NCBI GenBank assembly: GCA_024235255.1
Contig: JACKMT010000002.1
Location: 124,001 to 188,000 of the forward strand
Direction: 5' to 3'
Length of the DNA: 64,000 nucleotides
From: Chromatiaceae bacterium
GTDB taxonomy: Bacteria; Pseudomonadota; Gammaproteobacteria; Chromatiales; Chromatiaceae
The first letter of the stretch is position 1; each line of letters opens with the position of its first letter. The translations under genes and the position numbers were made by a program. Below are positions 44,201-52,845 of this stretch, one piece after another. A model generated the notes under the pieces. The model did not search any database, was not told the DNA's origin, and was given only the letters and a program-made list of their open reading frames with translations.

Positions 44201-44311
44201 TTTACCGGATTTAAAGATGCGTTAAAAAGCTTGCAGAGCCTGCCTGCCCCGCTGAACCGGTACCGCCCTTGGATTCGCAGAATTCCCAAAGACGCGATGT
44301 TCATCGAGTAG
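41273..44311 (+). CDS. Giant coiled-coil membrane protein with C-terminal SPOR domain
   Basis: A 1012-residue protein, Gln/Glu/Leu-rich and almost entirely heptad-like over residues 1-640. One transmembrane helix lies at about 643-665 (IALIALLLFGLLGGLAFFL), then a further coiled coil (about 680-905) and a SPOR domain from about 930 (YAIQLAGSRSKSSLIAFM, GREWYILLYGPFTGFKDAL). By topology the long N-terminal coil would be cytoplasmic and the SPOR domain periplasmic, binding denuded septal glycan. It resembles a division- or envelope-organising scaffold; the function is unknown. Low-complexity repeats may inflate similarity searches. Confidence 0.85.
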   Translation: MKDPKPTKKELAAQSKVLEEEVTRLKNRLNGQVFKKTKHGYRLDQLSEGAQQLNGRIEELENQLAKLSRMQGELTEKWQELGKETETLKSKDQETGGKKRLKEQLGKLKSSVTELSLLQQQTGQTLNELQRAVGRAGNARDDLKRESDELRSQVRGLEESSSRHSVEQTSQEARTRALEGLLAEITLKQQNLAAEGEAGTNNIKQQLEQQIEPIRAQLQLLNELTSEENGRHKEMDRRLQELANRIGDLGGRFNYLSQDVADQRRHREHLQQELDPRLQQLEARTATIDTLETQLSANLKGETEALWEKLEEAGRELISLRERLNTLANREQLPELDQKLSGVEAEVSRLSEAGDLLQESFQGLGGLELNLTSRLDNLQQQLQEHISRSRESEAAIQRISGELVELGSNLQQQLDQSDLQQQHRIEALEQQLHAASAGHQDNHQQEVDAQLDRIEEAFTAERERIFQLEERVAQTRDQNETQRLELEQGRLLQQELQSRLEDLNEDFANQTELSNTLTATLEVQTEQQQALSARVDEQAVLQQTLSDRFDRHAEQQSALHKESEAIGVALAALEQRDQQSADEAAELKLEQRALRVQLEAEQPKIEAQAQTLQALTNRFDTFGTGAEAQQLRIEQCESSGKTHRIALIALLLFGLLGGLAFFLSNAGKVAESEQRIAQQPVSPDPRYITREDLAEKLHALETGLAGNSEKITTVEKALPPQSLWERQVELEQQLARFEARLDLLSAGAQEGVAKSANPVQPVAEELERIHRDIEQINAALAQLAAQPASDNREADLALVEQRLVQTLDQLGARVDRLEALRAAPESGRIAAVQQAANAADEQLGARIDQLKIQQNSIAKIERELIDTRKVFGDRLDELAAEGANTREKVAQLQHQVQALGSFGDTFATKNAPPAKTGAEAIWQTAADARRYAIQLAGSRSKSSLIAFMSSQPVQGGTAYFRTVHEGREWYILLYGPFTGFKDALKSLQSLPAPLNRYRPWIRRIPKDAMFIE

Positions 44312-44335
44312 AATACAATAAATGGTGGCAGCAAA

Positions 44336-45355
44336 CTAAAGCACTCTGTGCGCCTGGCTTTCGACGCGCCCTGCCGGCGTTACCAGCACATAATCCAGTT
44401 TTCGCTGCAGCTGCCGGATATCGTTGGCGCCGCCGTAGGTAAGACCACTGCGCAATCCGCCTACGATATCGGCGATAATTTTTTCCTCGTCCTCACGATA
44501 TAACACTTCGGTTGAGATCCCCTCTGCCGTTTTCCACTCTGTCATGCCACCATGGTAGTCGTCCTGGACTTCGCTGCTAGCCATCCCGCGGTAGACCTTG
44601 AATCTGACCTGATCACCGGCTTTACCGGTGCGGGTGAACACCTCCCCGGGCGTGGGCCGGGTGCCGGCGAGCATACTGCCCAACATTGCAAAATCGGCAC
44701 CAAAGGCCAACGCCTTGACAATATCTCCCGGATTACGAATACCCCCGTCGGCTACGATAGATCTGTCTACCTTCGCACACTCGCGGATGGATGAGAGGCT
44801 GGGCATGCCAAAGCCGGTCTTAATCCGCGTGGTGCAGACCGATCCACCGCCGATGCCCACCTTGATAATGTCAGCCGTGCACGAAGCGAGATAATCGGCG
44901 CCCGCATAGGTCGCAACATTACCTGCCATAATGCAGGCCTCCCTTCCCAAAATAGAGCGCACGCTTTTCAGCGTCCGTCCGACATACTTCGCATGTGCAT
45001 GCGCCACGTCGATGCAGAAATATTCGGCACCCGCATCGCGCAGTGCTTCAGTCCTTTCAAGCTCCTTGTCTGAACAACCGATAGAGACAAAAACCGGGTA
45101 CCGGCACGCCTTCAGCATGGCGACGTTCTCCGATATCGACATAAACCGGTGCATAACGCCGATGGCTTTGTTGGCACCCATGAAATTTGCCATCTCAACG
45201 CCGGTTATCGTATCCATATTCGAACTCATCAATGGCAACCCCAACGCCAGCTTACCGCTCCGGTCACGCATCGATATGTCAACCACACGCCTGGATTCCC
45301 AGTGGTTGTATGCGGGAACCAAAAGCACATCGTCGAAAGTAAAAGCCTGATTCAT
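44336..45355 (-). CDS. guaC: GMP reductase
   Basis: Converts GMP to IMP with NADPH in purine salvage. It has 339 residues from ATG 45355, which follows GGGGGAAT; an upstream start at 45397 adds only 14 unrelated residues. IMPDH/GMPR barrel features: FTFDDVLLVPAYN, SSNMDT, KVGIGGGSVCTTRIKTGFGMP with catalytic Cys, and SIVADGGIRNPGDIVKALAFGADFAMLG. No CBS pair is present, favouring GMP reductase over IMP dehydrogenase. Confidence 0.9.
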   Translation of the reverse strand: MNQAFTFDDVLLVPAYNHWESRRVVDISMRDRSGKLALGLPLMSSNMDTITGVEMANFMGANKAIGVMHRFMSISENVAMLKACRYPVFVSIGCSDKELERTEALRDAGAEYFCIDVAHAHAKYVGRTLKSVRSILGREACIMAGNVATYAGADYLASCTADIIKVGIGGGSVCTTRIKTGFGMPSLSSIRECAKVDRSIVADGGIRNPGDIVKALAFGADFAMLGSMLAGTRPTPGEVFTRTGKAGDQVRFKVYRGMASSEVQDDYHGGMTEWKTAEGISTEVLYREDEEKIIADIVGGLRSGLTYGGANDIRQLQRKLDYVLVTPAGRVESQAHRVL

Positions 45356-45517
45356 AATTCCCCCTGGATTGGAGTATCGCTTTGCCTCACCGAACACACT
45401 TGAAACTATCTCATAATCCCGCGCGGCCGCAACCGCGGACTACGGCTTGTCTTTTCCGGCTGCCCTTCAGATAATCTGACCGATGACAGCATCGCATAGT
45501 ACAGAAACCCCACGCCC

Positions 45518-46132
45518 GTGAACTATCTTGCCCATCTTTTTCTGGGCGGAGACGAGCCGCAGCGGCGACTGGGTAGTCTGATAGCGGATTTCACCCGCGG
45601 CCGGATGGAAACATTGGCGAAACATTATCCGGAAAAAGTGTTACAAGGTATTTCAGTTCATCGGCAGGTGGATCTGTTTACTGATCGGCATGAAGGCGTC
45701 AGTTGCAGCAAAAGACGTTTCTCGCCATTACGCAGGCGCTATGCCGGCATCATCATCGACGTACTCCACGACCACTACCTCAGCCGTCACTGGGAAAAAT
45801 ATTCCGATAAATCCAGGGAGCTATTCATCGCAGATGCCTACCAGCTGTTGCTCGATTATTGGCAGTACCTGCCTGAACGCATGCGTAAGGTAGCGCCACT
45901 TATGATCGAGCAGGACTGGCTCGGCAGCTACCACCATATCGATGCAATAGGTGCGGTCTACGAACGCATGTCCCGGCGGCTGCAACGGCCCAATACACTG
46001 GCCGGGGCCCTTAAAGAGGTGCAAATGCACTACACTGAGTTAGAGCGGGATTTCGAAACTTTCTTTCCTGACATACTTGCGCATGCAGATCGCATAAACA
46101 AGATGACCGATACAGAGGTTGAAAATCACTAA
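45518..46132 (+). CDS. acpH: Acyl carrier protein phosphodiesterase
   Basis: A 204-residue protein of the AcpH (DUF479) family, which removes phosphopantetheine from holo-ACP. Signatures are NYLAHLFLG at the N terminus, GSLIADFTRGR, ISVHRQVDLFTDRH and the HD-like IIDVLHDHYLSRHW. The start is GTG at 45518. It is divergent from guaC with about 160 bases between. Confidence 0.92.
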   Translation: MNYLAHLFLGGDEPQRRLGSLIADFTRGRMETLAKHYPEKVLQGISVHRQVDLFTDRHEGVSCSKRRFSPLRRRYAGIIIDVLHDHYLSRHWEKYSDKSRELFIADAYQLLLDYWQYLPERMRKVAPLMIEQDWLGSYHHIDAIGAVYERMSRRLQRPNTLAGALKEVQMHYTELERDFETFFPDILAHADRINKMTDTEVENH

Positions 46133-46301
46133 GTGCGAAGTGGAACGAATTTCGATCTTGTGCAGGCATGCTATTTGATCAACCCGATTACCCAGGACAG
46201 CCTCTCCATGCTCAGTAAGCTGTTCAGGATCAGGATCAGGTTGGCGCGATTCATGAGGCAAACTGGGATAAAATTGCAGGCGGTGAAGAAAGGAGTTGAT
46301 A

Positions 46302-46403
46302 ATGAAAAATATCGTACTTCTGTTGGCCGTCTTTGCTATCGTAGGTGTCATTTCAATAGGTGCCTCCTATTTCATAAACCAGGTGCAAAAGGAGGAAGGC
46401 TGA
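46302..46403 (+). CDS. Small single-span membrane protein, 33 residues
   Basis: An ATG preceded by AGGAGTTGATA opens a 33-codon frame: MKNIVLLLAVFAIVGVISIG, then ASYFINQVQKEEG and TGA. One hydrophobic helix fills residues 4-25, followed by a short charged tail. The excellent ribosome site and clean helix argue that it is real, though it is far too short for homology evidence. Confidence 0.6.
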   Translation: MKNIVLLLAVFAIVGVISIGASYFINQVQKEEG

Positions 46404-46513
46404 TCGTATCCTGTCGATTGCAACGAAGTTCTTAGACACAAGGGCTGACGCACTGCCGTCGCGTCGTGACCCGTTCGTGGAGACAATATAAGCAGACATG
46501 TTTAAGGAGATAG

Positions 46514-46699
46514 ATGATGAGTGACAACGTTCATTTCACCCATGCTCCGCAAGAGATGATAAAAGAGTACATCAAAGTACTTGATCAAACTGCGGTTGAT
46601 ATGGGAAGAACAAATAGTCGTGATGACCGGGTAGACTGGGTAGCGGTGAACAACAAAATGATCGAGTGGTGGAAAGGCAAAGGCTTTACCTTTCCTTAG
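46514..46699 (+). CDS. Small hypothetical protein, 61 residues
   Basis: AAGGAGATAG stands directly before ATGATG (46514, 46517). The product (60-61 residues) is soluble, acidic to neutral and ends IEWWKGKGFTFP, with no known motif. It lies 110 bases after the tiny membrane protein gene. I do not recognise it. Confidence 0.6.
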   Translation: MMSDNVHFTHAPQEMIKEYIKVLDQTAVDMGRTNSRDDRVDWVAVNNKMIEWWKGKGFTFP

Positions 46700-46814
46700 C
46701 AGAATTTTTCCGACAGCCAAGAGTAGTTATATTATTGCTGACCCACCTGTATTTTCATGGTGGGCATGAAAAGGTTTTAGGATCACAGATAACCAGTAAC
46801 TTATTGGTTATAAC

Positions 46815-46890
46815 TGGAGCTGGCGAGAGGATTCGAACCCCCGACCGGCTGATTACAAATCAGCTGCTCTACCGACTGAGCTACGCCAGC
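46815..46890 (-). tRNA. tRNA-Thr (anticodon TGT)
   Basis: A 76-base cloverleaf with encoded CCA: acceptor GCTGGCG/CGCCAGC, D-arm TAGCTCAGTCGGTAGAGC, anticodon stem-loop CTGAT-TTGTAAT-CAG reading TGT, and T-loop GTTCGAATC. It lies downstream of the birA-coaX-SPOR genes on the same strand, where gammaproteobacteria usually have a tRNA/tufB/secE block. Confidence 0.95.
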
Positions 46891-47058
46891 ATATTGATTC
46901 TATTTACGTTGTATCTGCCGCCAGAATGAGGCTCAAGCCGAGTTGTTTGGGCCTCTTTCAATCGCCGGATACGCCAGTAAAGTTCGCGTTATTATACGGG
47001 CTTGTTCAAATTCGACAACAAATTCGGGCTGGTAATAATCAAATTCAGATTGCATATT

Positions 47059-47994
47059 TCACATCGACAGATCGTTACACTCCCGCCTGCTGGAGGTAAC
47101 CCCACGGAATGCAGACGGTAGATCAACACCGCCATTGGCTTCGCGCTCACTGCGAAAGTCAATCCAGTATCTTGGCACCTCGTTGTACCTTGGAACCACT
47201 TCCGCAGAAAAGCCTTTGGCCTCAATCTGCTCCCGTCGTTTCTCAGCATTAAACCTTCGATTATAAATGCCAAGTGACACGCCATTTTGATACTCACCCT
47301 TATAAAAGCGCTGCACATCAATTACGTCACGGGATTTTAATTGCTTTACAACTTCATTTGCGGCACTGGCACTTTCATAGGGCGGCAGCAATACCCAGTA
47401 GCCGGTAATATTCTTCTCTGGCTCCTCCCGCAGCTCTGCGAATAAGGCCTGTTTTGCAACAACTCCAAGAAGGTTGAGCGCGCCAGGCTTTTGCGTCATC
47501 GGCCCCAGCGTCCAGCAAAACGTAGCCTGGGGAACAGTAATTTCCGCTTCGGCGGTTGCGACCTCCTCTGCCTGAACTAAAGGAACTTTTTCCATCTCTT
47601 CCGACGCAGCAGCCAAGGTGGGAATTTCTGTTTCGGGAGTTTCGTCATGTGCCTCCTCCGATGGTGAATTTTCTACCACCTCCGCTTCTTTCCCAACAGA
47701 TAATGCTGCTTCCGGAGTCGGTTCGGTTGCAGCCACCGCTTCGGGGCTTGGTATAGATAAATTCTCCTCAGCGCCAGACTGTGGCTCCGCAATAGCCTCA
47801 GATTCTCCTGCGCTATCACTGACGGAACTCAGCGCTATAGGTGGATTCTCAAGGTCTTCTTGCGCAAGCAGTGTGATTTCACCAATATTGCGAAATCGTG
47901 GATCCAACGCGGCTGAGGTGCCTGTTTCACGTTGCTGACCCCAGACATAGATTGCAATATTGACGGCCAACACAATAAAAAAAAGCCACTTCAT
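47059..47994 (-). CDS. SPOR-domain membrane protein
   Basis: A 311-residue protein with one N-terminal helix (MKWLFFIVLAVNIAIYVWG), a long acidic Glu/Ala/Pro linker (about 30-155), and a C-terminal SPOR-like domain (about 190-275; GYWVLLPPYESASAANEVVKQL, SLGIYNRRFNAEKRREQIEAKG). The ATG overlaps the coaX stop as TGATG, indicating coupled translation; a start at 48045 would lie inside coaX. A SPOR protein after birA-coaX is common in gammaproteobacteria. Confidence 0.9.
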   Translation of the reverse strand: MKWLFFIVLAVNIAIYVWGQQRETGTSAALDPRFRNIGEITLLAQEDLENPPIALSSVSDSAGESEAIAEPQSGAEENLSIPSPEAVAATEPTPEAALSVGKEAEVVENSPSEEAHDETPETEIPTLAAASEEMEKVPLVQAEEVATAEAEITVPQATFCWTLGPMTQKPGALNLLGVVAKQALFAELREEPEKNITGYWVLLPPYESASAANEVVKQLKSRDVIDVQRFYKGEYQNGVSLGIYNRRFNAEKRREQIEAKGFSAEVVPRYNEVPRYWIDFRSEREANGGVDLPSAFRGVTSSRRECNDLSM

Positions 47995-48770
47995 CAACTC
48001 TTTCCCATTGCAACAACGGACAACCCGGACATGACAAGATCCCATTGCAGCTGCGTTGGTATCGTCAATGCGGAACTCAACAGGGCCGCATCGCTGCCAG
48101 TGATCAAGACAACAGGATGCATACCCAATTTACCGGCTACGCTGTGCAAGACCCGCTCTACCAACGCAGCCGCGGAGTTTAAACACGCGGAGGCAACAGC
48201 GCTTTCCGTGTCTCGGCCGAGCAAATCGAAGGTACTTTTTATCGGCTGGACTCGGGGTATGTGTGTATTTTTCAGCAGCGCACCGCGCATAAGCTCAAAA
48301 CCCGGCAAAATCAATCCACCCAGATGTTGTCCGTCTTCCTGTATTACGTCTATGGTGATTGCCGTGCCGCTGTCCACAATGCACGCCGGAACAGAATACC
48401 GATGACGCACTGCTATCAGTGTTAACCAGCGATCCACCCCCAGCTGTTCCGGCTTGTGGTAAGCGTTTCTGACGCCGAAGGCCTCTGCTTCCGAAACCAG
48501 AAAATTCGGCGTCAAAGCCCAATTCTCCTGTATCCAGCCAGCGATCTGTTTATTGAGTATAGGCGTAGCGACATTTGCCACGAATACCGCATCGGGCCGC
48601 TTCTCATCTCCCCAGCATCTCTGTGGAAGGTCAGGCGATGCGCCCTGCTGATGTGGCTTTAATTTCAGTTCGGAAAGCACACCTCCCTCGAGCCAACACC
48701 ACTTGAGATTGGTATTTCCAATATCAATTAGTAACTTACGAGTTACAGTGCCGTTCGATTTAGGTTCCAC
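47994..48770 (-). CDS. coaX: Type III pantothenate kinase
   Basis: Phosphorylates pantothenate, the first step of coenzyme A synthesis. It has 258 residues. ASKHA-fold motifs are visible: LLIDIGNTNLKWCW (phosphate loop), GVDRWLTLIAVR and CIVDSGTAITIDVIQ. It starts 13 bases after birA. Confidence 0.96.
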   Translation of the reverse strand: MEPKSNGTVTRKLLIDIGNTNLKWCWLEGGVLSELKLKPHQQGASPDLPQRCWGDEKRPDAVFVANVATPILNKQIAGWIQENWALTPNFLVSEAEAFGVRNAYHKPEQLGVDRWLTLIAVRHRYSVPACIVDSGTAITIDVIQEDGQHLGGLILPGFELMRGALLKNTHIPRVQPIKSTFDLLGRDTESAVASACLNSAAALVERVLHSVAGKLGMHPVVLITGSDAALLSSALTIPTQLQWDLVMSGLSVVAMGKS

Positions 48771-48783
48771 CGGATGCCTTGTC

Positions 48784-49770
48784 CTATTTTCCCACTACTC
48801 TCAAGCTAAGCTCTCCCCCATGATAGGCTTTGATCTCACCGCTTACTTCCAACAACAACGCGCCATTTCTCCCGACACCTCTGTGCACTCCGATGATGGA
48901 TTGCGATCCAGCTTGCAAGGCAACCGTCTTCCCCTGGTAAAGATCGTATCTGTTCCATTCGTCAACCATAGCGGAAAAACCACGCTGTTGAAATTCGTTC
49001 AATCCCTCAAGCAACGCTTCAACAAGTTTCGCAGCCAACAGGTTACGTGAAGTTGGTTTTTCCCCGGCCAGAGCAGCCAGATCTATCCAGGGTTGGCCAA
49101 TAGCTTCCCCATCTGAGCCGCTTATCCTGCAATTCAGACCGAGACCAAGCACCACATTACTGGGGCCACCCTGTTCACCTGAAACTTCAATCAATATGCC
49201 TGCAAGCTTCTTATCGTGCCAAAGAATATCATTGGGCCATTTGAGTCCAATATCCATCACCCCAAGTTGGTTCAATGTCTTCGCCACAATCACGCCGGCT
49301 GCGAGACTAAGACCGCTAATCCCCGCCAGGTCCAAGGTGAATCTCCAAAATATCGAGAGGTAGATATTGTTGCCGTAGGGCGAAATCCAGACTCGCCCTT
49401 GACGACCGCGACCGGCTGTCTGTTGTTCTGCCAAACATACGTGTCCTGACTCGATGCCATCGGATACGCGAGTCATAAGGTAGCTATTGGTTGAGTCGAT
49501 TTGACCTTTAATTTCCAGAACAGAAATTTTAGCGCATGCAGAAACGGACATCGCTTGTTCGATCCGTAGTTGATCTAGCAGTTCCAACGGTACTGCCAGC
49601 CGGTAACCCCTTCCCTTAACCGAGAAAATCTCCAAACCGAGCTGTGCTTTTATTTGAGAAAGCTGTTTCCATACTGCCGTGCGACTGATACCGCACTGTT
49701 CAGCCAGCGCCTCACCCGAGTGAAACCGGCCATCTGCAAGTGTGCGAAGAAGGTTCTGTCTGGTGTCCAT
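48784..49770 (-). CDS. birA: Biotin-protein ligase / biotin operon repressor
   Basis: Attaches biotin to acetyl-CoA carboxylase and represses biotin genes. It has 328 residues: an N-terminal winged helix (about 1-60; ALAEQCGISRTAVWKQLSQIK), the ligase core with QQTAGRGRQGRVWISP and LKWPNDILWHDKKLAGIL, and a small C-terminal SH3-like domain. It lies ten bases after the M61 peptidase gene in the same direction. Confidence 0.96.
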   Translation of the reverse strand: MDTRQNLLRTLADGRFHSGEALAEQCGISRTAVWKQLSQIKAQLGLEIFSVKGRGYRLAVPLELLDQLRIEQAMSVSACAKISVLEIKGQIDSTNSYLMTRVSDGIESGHVCLAEQQTAGRGRQGRVWISPYGNNIYLSIFWRFTLDLAGISGLSLAAGVIVAKTLNQLGVMDIGLKWPNDILWHDKKLAGILIEVSGEQGGPSNVVLGLGLNCRISGSDGEAIGQPWIDLAALAGEKPTSRNLLAAKLVEALLEGLNEFQQRGFSAMVDEWNRYDLYQGKTVALQAGSQSIIGVHRGVGRNGALLLEVSGEIKAYHGGELSLRVVGK

Positions 49771-49779
49771 CGATACAGT

Positions 49780-51591
49780 TTAGCAGTTCACCATCAGCCA
49801 TTCTTTGCGATTATTCACCTGATCTTCGCTCGCCTCGCTCATTAGCCAAAGTCGACAGGTGTCGTTAGGCGCAGCCTCCGGTTTCACATCAAAAACCATC
49901 AATTCATCTCGGCGAAATGCATGGATTTTAATAATATTATCCGGAACGGCGGCGGCGATAGATTGCTCCAGTTGATCGGCTCCTATGCGAACCCCGTCAA
50001 CTGCAACTATGATATCTCCTGCGGACAATCCAGCTTTTTGCGCGGCGCCATTATCGTAGACGGTGGTGATCCTGATATCTCTATTTTCGGCAACGAACTG
50101 AACTCCAAGTACCAGCACAACCTTTTGGTTTTCTGTTTGCTCTTTGAGTAAGCCACCCGTATCCGTTTTATCTGTTGCAGGAAAATATCTCAATCCTATT
50201 CCGACACCCTCCAGCAGATCCTTCACTGGCAATTCTTCCGTTTGATGCAGATAGCACGAGAAAAAATCACTGAGATCAAATCCAGACAATTCGCCGGCTA
50301 TCCTTTCTATTTCCCCTTCCTCCAATCCGATATCGGTCTTCCCGTACTTGATCCATAACTCGCGCATTACGTTGTCCAGGGAAAATTTTCCGCCGCTCTT
50401 TTGTCTGATCAGTAGATCCAAACAGAGGGAAAACAGGGCACCTTTGTTGTAATAACTCACTATCGAATTTATTGCGTTCTCATCCTGTTTGTAAAACTTG
50501 GTCCAGGCATCGAAGCTTGACTCAGCAAGTGTTTGCTTGAAGCGACCGCTGCAGCGTTGGAGTCTTGTAATCTGCTTGGCAAGCAACTCGAGATAACTCT
50601 GCTGCGTTATTCTGCCGCTCCGAACCAGCGCCAGATCATCGTAGTAAGATGTTATGCCTTCAAATGCCCAGAGCAGCGTAGTGTGGACCTCTTTCGACAA
50701 GTCAGGATATTGCAGTACTTTCGGACGTATTCGCTTAACGTTCCAAAGGTGGAAATACTCATGGCTGCAGAGGCCTAAAAACTGCCGGTAACCATCGGAG
50801 ACTGTATTTTCCGTGACCTGCGGCAGATCACTGCGCTTACAAATTAGCGAGGTTGAACTGCGGTGTTCAAGTCCGCCGTAGCCCTCTCCCACAGCCGCGA
50901 CCTGAAACAGATAACGTTCCATTTTCGGAAGCTCGCCATAAAATGAAACATGATGCTCGCAGATTTCTTTTAGATCGACGCAGATCCTGACGAGGTCGGC
51001 ATTATGACGCCCACTGATCACAATATCGTGCCTTACGCCGGCAGCATTAAATTGGGCATGCGAGAACCGGCCTATTTCTACCGGATGGTCAATAAGCTCA
51101 TCATAACTTTCTGCTCTGTAACGACCAAAATCAAGAAAGGTAGCCCCTGCGGTTGTTAATGTCGTTGCCAACCGCCAATCTTGGAAAGCATCGCCGGTCG
51201 GTCTGCCGAATGTAACAGTGCATGGATTGGAATCCTGGCCATGAACTCTCAGGAACAGACTGGTACCGGTTATGAACCCTCTGGACAGATCCAGATACGC
51301 TCCCCTCACCGAAAGATCCCAGGCGTACACATCATAGACTATCTGCAGAGCCCCTCCGCACGGATCTACTCTCCATGTCTGTTTGTCGATCTTGTCAACA
51401 TGTAATTGTTGCAGGCCGGTCAACGCAGACAGAGTGACGATATTCCGGGCGAAATCTCGAATCATGTAACTTCCCGGAATCCATGCCGGCAGAGATACCA
51501 ACTGGCCCGCCGGATCCGGATCAGGGACATCCAGTACGACCTGAAACAGATGGGCCTGTGGAGATTTCAGCTTTACTTCGTAATGAATCAT
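49780..51591 (-). CDS. M61 family glycyl aminopeptidase-like protease with PDZ domain
   Basis: A 603-residue zinc peptidase. The HExxH motif is HEYFHLWNVKRIRP near residue 277, the third ligand region WAFEGITSYYDDL near residue 320, and a PDZ domain lies at about 500-580 (NGAAQKAGLSAGDIIVAVDGV). There is no signal peptide, so it is probably cytoplasmic. It is upstream of birA on the same strand. Confidence 0.92.
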   Translation of the reverse strand: MIHYEVKLKSPQAHLFQVVLDVPDPDPAGQLVSLPAWIPGSYMIRDFARNIVTLSALTGLQQLHVDKIDKQTWRVDPCGGALQIVYDVYAWDLSVRGAYLDLSRGFITGTSLFLRVHGQDSNPCTVTFGRPTGDAFQDWRLATTLTTAGATFLDFGRYRAESYDELIDHPVEIGRFSHAQFNAAGVRHDIVISGRHNADLVRICVDLKEICEHHVSFYGELPKMERYLFQVAAVGEGYGGLEHRSSTSLICKRSDLPQVTENTVSDGYRQFLGLCSHEYFHLWNVKRIRPKVLQYPDLSKEVHTTLLWAFEGITSYYDDLALVRSGRITQQSYLELLAKQITRLQRCSGRFKQTLAESSFDAWTKFYKQDENAINSIVSYYNKGALFSLCLDLLIRQKSGGKFSLDNVMRELWIKYGKTDIGLEEGEIERIAGELSGFDLSDFFSCYLHQTEELPVKDLLEGVGIGLRYFPATDKTDTGGLLKEQTENQKVVLVLGVQFVAENRDIRITTVYDNGAAQKAGLSAGDIIVAVDGVRIGADQLEQSIAAAVPDNIIKIHAFRRDELMVFDVKPEAAPNDTCRLWLMSEASEDQVNNRKEWLMVNC

Positions 51592-52101
51592 TCCCTTATA
51601 GTCACCTTTGGCAGTCTCGGTTGTCGTATACTTGAATTATCCAGAAATCATACCATTCTGATAGCAATAAGCGCTGCGTATCTATTTTTGGAGTCTATAA
51701 AACCCCAAGCCAGATGGTGGGTAGTATAAAAGTAGCTTTTGCTTTTTCTTTTGCCAGTGGTTCCGAGAAGTGCAGCGTTGAACCAAAATGTTTGATGCAT
51801 TTCCGAATGGACACTCAGCGATAATGCTGGTGGCTACCCAACTGAGGCACATTTCTGCAACTACCATGGGTAACCGAAAGTACATGAATGGGACTGTTTG
51901 AAGAAGATGGGTATAGGCACTATCTTCTCAATAGCATGATCGGCAATCGAAGCCACCGCAAAAAGAAGATACGAAAGATTTTATACACTACCCCAGAGAC
52001 TTATCACGATAAATATCCCAATCGTGAAGCCTACTTTTTAAAAAATAACGACATTTTTTCAGGAATGGTGTCACAGATCCAAAATTCCTTACTTTGTTAT
52101 T
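51592..52101. other. Gene-poor junction before the sugar cluster
   Basis: About 510 bases with no supported gene. It is AT-rich compared with the left side and marks a shift to the AT-rich surface-sugar cluster. An 82-codon plus-strand frame at 51888-52136 has no recognisable motif or homology and overlaps the end of the spsF-like gene, so I do not call it. No terminator or repeat stands out. Confidence 0.5.
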
Positions 52102-52821
52102 TCAATTCTCCCTTGTTTGCCTTTCCAATGCACTGATATGGCTATCAGTCCGCATAATATCTACAAGAAGTTCATAGGACCAGTTGCTTTCGACTTCTGG
52201 ATGAGCTTCAAATAAAGCCTCCATAAACAAGAAGTCTTTCATTGTATCTAAAGTCCACCGGTATTTTTCCAGACCGGTTACGGGAGCAGGTAGATTTATT
52301 TTTTTTACTTCCAGATGATTTCGTATATATGGTGCTACATGTTCTCTATCAAACTGTTTTACAGCTTGTTTATTTGCTCTTTCCAACCATCCCATACTAA
52401 ACACTTCGCAGTCTAATCCATGAGGCCATGTCTTAGGTTCATTATTGGATGCGAAGTCAGCACCTTCTTGTTCATACTTATTCAATACAGCACTAACAAC
52501 ACCTGGATCGATTAATGGACAATCACTGGTCACACGTATGATTATATCGGCATTGTTTTCAACTGCCGCCAAATAATACCGATTCAATACATCTGATTCA
52601 GGACCACGTGAAACATTAACATCGCAACAAGCAGCCTCTTCCACGATGATTTCGTTCTCATCGCTGTCCGGAATCGCACAGCAAACCCGATCTATCCCAT
52701 CAATAGCCAAACATCTATTTAACACATGATGCAATACTGTTTGAGAACCGAGCTTTTTTAATACCTTACCAGGCAGGCGTGTTGATCCATATCTTGCCTG
52801 AACGATTACAACTTTATTCAT
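52102..52821 (-). CDS. SpsF/KdsB-like nucleotidyltransferase
   Basis: A 239-residue sugar nucleotidyltransferase of the spore-coat polysaccharide SpsF type. The N-terminal nucleotide loop is VVIVQARYGSTRLPGKVLKKLG; IIRVTSDCPLIDP carries the metal-binding aspartate region, and DREHVAPYIRNH and YRWTLDT are typical of the family. SpsF enzymes activate or transfer sugars in capsule, lipopolysaccharide and flagellin glycan clusters. It is the last gene of the leftward cluster. Confidence 0.85.
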   Translation of the reverse strand: MNKVVIVQARYGSTRLPGKVLKKLGSQTVLHHVLNRCLAIDGIDRVCCAIPDSDENEIIVEEAACCDVNVSRGPESDVLNRYYLAAVENNADIIIRVTSDCPLIDPGVVSAVLNKYEQEGADFASNNEPKTWPHGLDCEVFSMGWLERANKQAVKQFDREHVAPYIRNHLEVKKINLPAPVTGLEKYRWTLDTMKDFLFMEALFEAHPEVESNWSYELLVDIMRTDSHISALERQTREN

Positions 52822-52845
52822 ATCTAGTTAATGAAAAAAAGATCA

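Noticed and set aside
46224..46241. Three tandem TCAGGA-like hexamers upstream of the 33-residue gene
   Set aside because: Too short and imperfect to be more than chance slippage; no function suggested.
51888..52136. An 82-codon plus-strand frame in the junction before the sugar cluster
   Set aside because: No motif, weak ribosome site, overlaps the end of the spsF-like gene on the other strand. Could be a gene fragment, but evidence is lacking.
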